A stretch of DNA of 64,000 nt from the NCBI GenBank assembly GCA_018340805.1, contig JACMZG010001863.1:57082329-57146328 (forward strand). Direction: 5' to 3'. A model generated the notes under the pieces. The model saw nothing but the letters and a program-made list of their open reading frames with translations, had not been told where the DNA came from and searched no databases. A program made the position numbers and the translations under genes. How positions within the stretch are numbered: the first letter of the stretch is position 1; each line of letters starts with the position of its first letter. Of this stretch, positions 59,666-64,000 are shown in pieces. The stretch is from Microvelia longipes (lineage: Eukaryota; Arthropoda; Insecta; Hemiptera; Veliidae).

Positions 59666-59669
59666 ACAC

Positions 59670-59674
59670 ACACA

Positions 59675-59738
<64 letters not shown>
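59670..59738. repeat. (TA)n microsatellite
   Basis: CA steps into a TA array. Confidence 0.95.
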
Positions 59739-59739
<1 letters not shown>

Positions 59740-59743
<4 letters not shown>

Positions 59744-60340
59744 TTTTTTTGGAAATTCGAGGTAAATTTACAGGAAACCCTAAGCGTTTTATTGAGGTTT
59801 CTTATAGTATGCTAACCTTTTATTTTAAATAATAAAAAACGCAAGTACAATTAAAAAATTATGAGGCAAGTAACTCATTAAGGAATCAGAGGAAACTGTC
59901 AATACCTACCGATGTGTTACACTTAAATGAGTTAGTTGTATGTTTAATATTCAAATTGAATATGGCATATCAGCTTTAACTTGTAAAACATAATAAATTA
60001 AGGAGTTTGCCAAGGATTCGAACTATAAACCTAGGGACAACCATTGTTATTATGCGATAGAATAAGATTTCAAGTACTTATTATGAGCATATTCTTTCAG
60101 GTATGAACCCTTCCTGACCACAGTAATACAATTTGTAAAGGAACCGCCAATGTATAACAATATATGGCGGATATGAATGAAGTAGCATTCTAAAACCGCT
60201 TAGCTCAACTTTATTATTTAAAAACTAGGTTTACGAGTGGCAAACTTTATCGCTTACTATCAAGTTTAAAATAAACAATAATAAAACTTTTACAAGTCTT
60301 AAGGTTTAGGAAAGGAAAAATAAAGAGGAAGGCAAGGTCG
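59740..60340. other. AT-rich spacer
   Basis: Nothing recognised. Confidence 0.4.
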
Positions 60341-60545
60341 TCAGGGAGCGTCGCCCTCAAATAACAATAAACCAGTGTGGTGGCACAGGAACGGGTTTCT
60401 CGTTCGGAGTTAGAGGGAAACCCGGGCTTGTGACTCTCGTGTGAAACCCGGTGCATAGCCGCCACGCGCTTCCAGCCCGACCTGGCCAACCGGCAACCCA
60501 GTGGGGTTGGACCCCCCTATACCCTCCCGAGGTCACACACACACA
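60341..60545. repeat. GC-rich repeat fragment
   Basis: GC-rich island in an AT-rich setting. GGCACAGGAACGGGTTTCTC at about 60382 recurs as GGCACAGGAATGGGTTTCTC at about 63306, so it belongs to an interspersed repeat. The two minus-strand frames across it (60247-60602) are not recognised proteins. Confidence 0.5.
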
Positions 60546-63290
60546 CACACACAGTAATAAAGTACCATAATCTAAAATGAAACAATGATTAACAACTATC
60601 AATGCATTTTTATAACAAACAAAAATTTAATAATAATAAGAATAATGACAACGCAAAAAAAAAAAAAAAAATAGGAAAAATTTTGAGAAAAAAATCAAAG
60701 CATATTTAAACTGCGTACTTTACTTAAAATACTTGAAATTCGTACTCTAAAATGAATAAATATTTCTCGTTATCTTTAAAATAGCTAGACAATACGGAAA
60801 AGCTTAAAATGCTTTGCAAATGATTATATGCTATACATCTCAAAGCATATCTAAGGATGTCTAGCACGCATATCTCATACACTATGAAAATTACACACAA
60901 TGAAAATTAGCATCATATCTAAAATTATTTCATTCAGTAATATATTGTTGGTTTAATACTTTAACTTTTGTTTAAATATTTATTATTGTAATAATTTATA
61001 AAGTAATAAGCTATGCAATACTGGTATACATAGAATTTAATTAAGGCTTGGCTAGGTAAATTAGTGAGCACGTATCACAACACTAATTAATTTTTTAAAA
61101 TTGCACAAAAATATTCAACAAACATTTGGGAAATAAACATATTTAACTCTGCAGTACAGGTTTAATATCATGAAGTACATTTTTACGATAAATTTGGCGA
61201 CGTTTCGGTTAAAATGTATTTAATTTAAATATGTTGTTTATAATAATTAAGATGATAAATCTGAATTATAATTTCAATTATTCGTAAATATAACTTAAAA
61301 ATTCTAAGGGATTCGTATTTAAAAATAGATTTAAGTTAGAAAGGAAAGCGAAAGTGGTGATGTATGAAGAACGCAAAGGGCAAAGGGAAATTCGCAACCA
61401 GACATTTTCTCTCTTTATAATACTTGAATAATAAAGAATTAAAATTACTTACGTTATAAAGCCATGAATGTAACACCATTTTCGAGTAATTCTTTAAAAT
61501 AATGAAAATTAACTTTGTTTAAATACAAGGGTTGGACAGTGAGGTAGGCCTATACAAGAAACAGTGAGAGAGGTCAGGCAAGACTTGCTAGCCGCCATCT
61601 TGTGCATGCCCAAATTCACTTTCGCTTTCGTATACACTAAACCTCCCCCCCCTCTCCCCCTACTCCTACACCAAAACCCTTAAACAAAGATTTAGTAATT
61701 ATTCAAATATTTTTTTTCAATATTTCGTTAATATTTAATATTAAATACTTTAAGTAATTTGATGTATTTTAATATATTTTGTTCTTTATTACCGTTATTA
61801 ATAATACATTATGTGTAATAAGGACAACAATTTTCTTTAAAAAAAAAACGAAAAATTTATTTGTTTTTTTTTTAATTTTTAAATACTTATTAATTAAACT
61901 TAATTAATAAATTTAATTAAAGATTTCCTTAAGTTTTAAAAACAAATATTGAAAAAATTTGCGCAACTACTTAAGTTTAAAATTATTATAAAAAGGCTTG
62001 TTTAATCGTCAAACTCTACACCCCATTTTAATTTCATCAAATCATTCTAATTTTATTTTAAATTGTATTATTAATAAATGTATCTTAAACTATAGACTGA
62101 TAAAAAAAAAATATGAAACATGAAACTGGTTATTGAAATTTGTCGGGAGTTTAACAAGGCTTGGGTTGACGGAGGTCAGTGAAGAATTATTTTATAAAAC
62201 TGAACAATTCACAAAAATATAAAACTAACTAACTAAAATATTTGTTTATATAATTCTTCTTGTTTTTCAGTAAGACGCCGTTTTTTTAATTAATATTTTT
62301 TCTCAAATTGTTTTTATTATTAAAACTAAAGCGGGGGGAGGAATGGCGTTACTAAAATGCAATTTAAAGCTATTTAATTTGTTTTTTTTTTAATTGTTAA
62401 CATATTATTCGTTTAAATAAATTATTTCATTAAATTATTTTATTCTTAATAATTGTAAAATAGTAAATAAGTCTTTAATGTGGATTATTTTACTCCTCCA
62501 TTGTTTTCAGTGCAATGTTTAAAATGTAAATTATATATGTTCATCGATAATATACAAAATTATTATAATTATACTAGTCCAAAATATACTAAAACTATTA
62601 TTAGTATGGACATTTTAGGTATATATTAATTATTTGTTTTTATAATGAGTATTTAATTGATTTAAATTAAATATTTACTTCGATGTAAAAAATGTGATTA
62701 GAATAAAATATTTTAAATTTTAGTAAAATTGCTGAAAATTCAAAACAATTGCAAGTTGTCAAAATATGACAGACTTGCTCACTTTGATTTTTATTGTTTT
62801 CTTGCGATGATTCATTAATTTTTTAATTAGTTTATGATAGTTTTTCAATTATTATTTTTATTTATGTTAATTAATTTTATTTATGTTTAGTTTTAGTTGG
62901 CGGAAAAATGGTTGATTAAAATTAATTATTAAACTTACCAATTGGTCATGGTCGTATTCATGACCTATCGCTATATTGTCTGGAGGTTTCCAAGATGGTT
63001 GCCGTCTGGTTATATTATCAACCGCCACTTTTACCACTGTTACCAACTAAAATTAATATTAATTAATCAAAGAAAAACCATTATTTCATCCGAATTTCGA
63101 CTTTTAAGTTGTTTTCGGTACCGGGTTTTTTGAAGAAGTGTTATAGGACAATGCCGAAATGTTTACGAGAGGGTGGGCTAAGGTTCGGGTTTTGGACCGA
63201 AGATGAACGATAGTAGCCGAATGTGCCGAAATTCGTTGGTATAGCCCGGCAGGAGTATAAGGTGTCAGTGACCTAGTACAAGGGGAAAAT
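60546..63290. other. AT-rich spacer, no gene supported
   Basis: Long AT-rich region. A minus-strand CAAGATGGCGGC motif near 61590-61602 resembles a YY1/Pho-type start-site motif and is followed by a short frame. Polypyrimidine runs lie near 61640-61665. Confidence 0.4.
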
Positions 63291-63365
63291 AATCCGGCAC
63301 GTGGAGGCACAGGAATGGGTTTCTCAGTAACTGACGTCACTGTGATGAAGCCTGGGTTTTCTCTT
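63291..63365. repeat. Second copy of the GGCACAGGAA repeat
   Basis: Matches the 60.4-kb fragment over GGCACAGGAAYGGGTTTCTC, with further similarity in CCTGGGTTTTC-type sequence. The minus-strand frame overlapping it is not a gene. Confidence 0.45.
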
Positions 63366-63905
63366 TCGAAGCTTCACTTCTCTAATGTAACCTGTACTTC
63401 ATTACATCTTCTATTAAATACACATATATATGTAATCAAAATACATAATTTTAACTGATTCAAAAAGGAAAGAAAATACATATTATTATTAATTATAAAA
63501 ACAATTAAAAAACCATTAAAACATTTATTCTTATCTGTTAATAGTAACCAATTTATTGATTGACATATATAAACTTTAGTAGATAAACATTATTGTAAAT
63601 AAGGTAATCGATAAAGAGGCTACAAAACTAGCCTGTGCGTCCGAGCTTTTATGGATCAAAACATAAACATTACATTTATGTAAATTAACAAAGTTCCATC
63701 ACTAAAACCTTTATAGTAAACTATAAAATAACGATTTACATGTATTTATTTACAAAAATCCTTCGAAAGGGAAATAAATAAAGGCAGATCTGCTGGAGTC
63801 CCATTGACATGATTATGTTAAGAGGTTTGCCACCGAGATACCTGACATCTTTTGTACTGTAACATTTCAAGAAATGTTTACCAAAAATCTGTTTTTGAGT
63901 ATTTA

Positions 63906-64000
63906 TTAATCTCTGCCTCCTTTATTTGCTATTAACAATTTCAAATTATCGAGGAGACCTTGTTTAACCGATGATATGTCTTCAAAGCTATGTCTTGACA
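63906..64000 (-). CDS. Terminal coding piece of an unidentified gene, cut by window edge
   Basis: The minus-strand frame from the window edge reads SRHSFEDISSVKQGLLDNLK, LLIANKGGRD and a stop (TAA at 63906-63908). AATAAA overlaps the base just after the stop, and AT-rich presumed 3' UTR follows. The peptide has balanced, protein-like composition. No domain is recognised and the gene would lie to the right of the window. Confidence 0.4.
   Translation of the reverse strand, partial: SRHSFEDISSVKQGLLDNLKLLIANKGGRD

Noticed and set aside
60247..60602. Two overlapping minus-strand frames in a GC-rich island
   Set aside because: Sequence shared with 63.3 kb shows it is a repeat; GC content alone explains the open frames.
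61580..61610. CAAGATGGCGGC motif as a gene start
   Set aside because: The following frame is short and has no donor; it could be a real start-site motif, but no gene can be supported.

Overview
The window looks like nuclear DNA from an insect with a large, AT-rich, transposon-filled genome. The evidence is three animal genes with insect or metazoan hallmarks (a Krüppel homolog 1 zinc-finger gene, a KDM5-type histone demethylase and a PARP16-like ADP-ribosyltransferase), GT-AG introns, long (TA)n and (CA)n arrays, a non-LTR retrotransposon, SINEs and many MITEs. A hemimetabolous insect, possibly a hemipteran, is my guess. The sequence alone does not fix the order or species.

Layout. 1-12.6 kb is mostly repeats and AT-rich spacer. 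It holds two phase-compatible minus-strand exons (7172-7296 and 10211-10315) of an unidentified helical protein, and two foldback elements. 12,686-16,915 (-) is a complete, uninterrupted 1409-residue KDM5-like reading frame. 17-35 kb is repeat-rich: copies of an interspersed family with an embedded 5S rRNA-like segment, a tRNA-type SINE, a three-copy inverted duplication, a ~1 kb segment of unusual composition, two minisatellites and a broken tyrosine-recombinase (Crypton-like) gene. 35,065-37,071 (+) is an intronless PARP16-like gene with a long acidic N-terminal extension. 38.1-40.1 kb is a 5'-truncated LINE (-). 40.8-43.3 kb is a ~73-bp satellite of about 35 copies. 48,194-52,591 (-) is Kr-h1. 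Besides the large zinc-finger exon I found its short 5' coding exon at 52,519-52,591, whose phase fits exactly, and just upstream two CACGTG E-boxes, one in the CTCCACGTG context known from juvenile-hormone response elements of Kr-h1. 53-58 kb is a nest of hAT-like and TA-flanked MITEs around a candidate first exon (56,138-56,225, +). The right edge carries what looks like the terminal coding piece of another minus-strand gene (63,906-64,000).

The genes do not form an operon-like unit. Kr-h1 would act in juvenile-hormone signalling, KDM5 in H3K4 demethylation and the PARP16-like protein at the ER membrane. The most notable points are the Kr-h1 5' exon with its E-boxes, the fact that both KDM5 and PARP16-like are single-exon genes, the 5S-like segment inside a dispersed repeat, and a SINE 3' domain that resembles a hammerhead ribozyme but with altered core positions.
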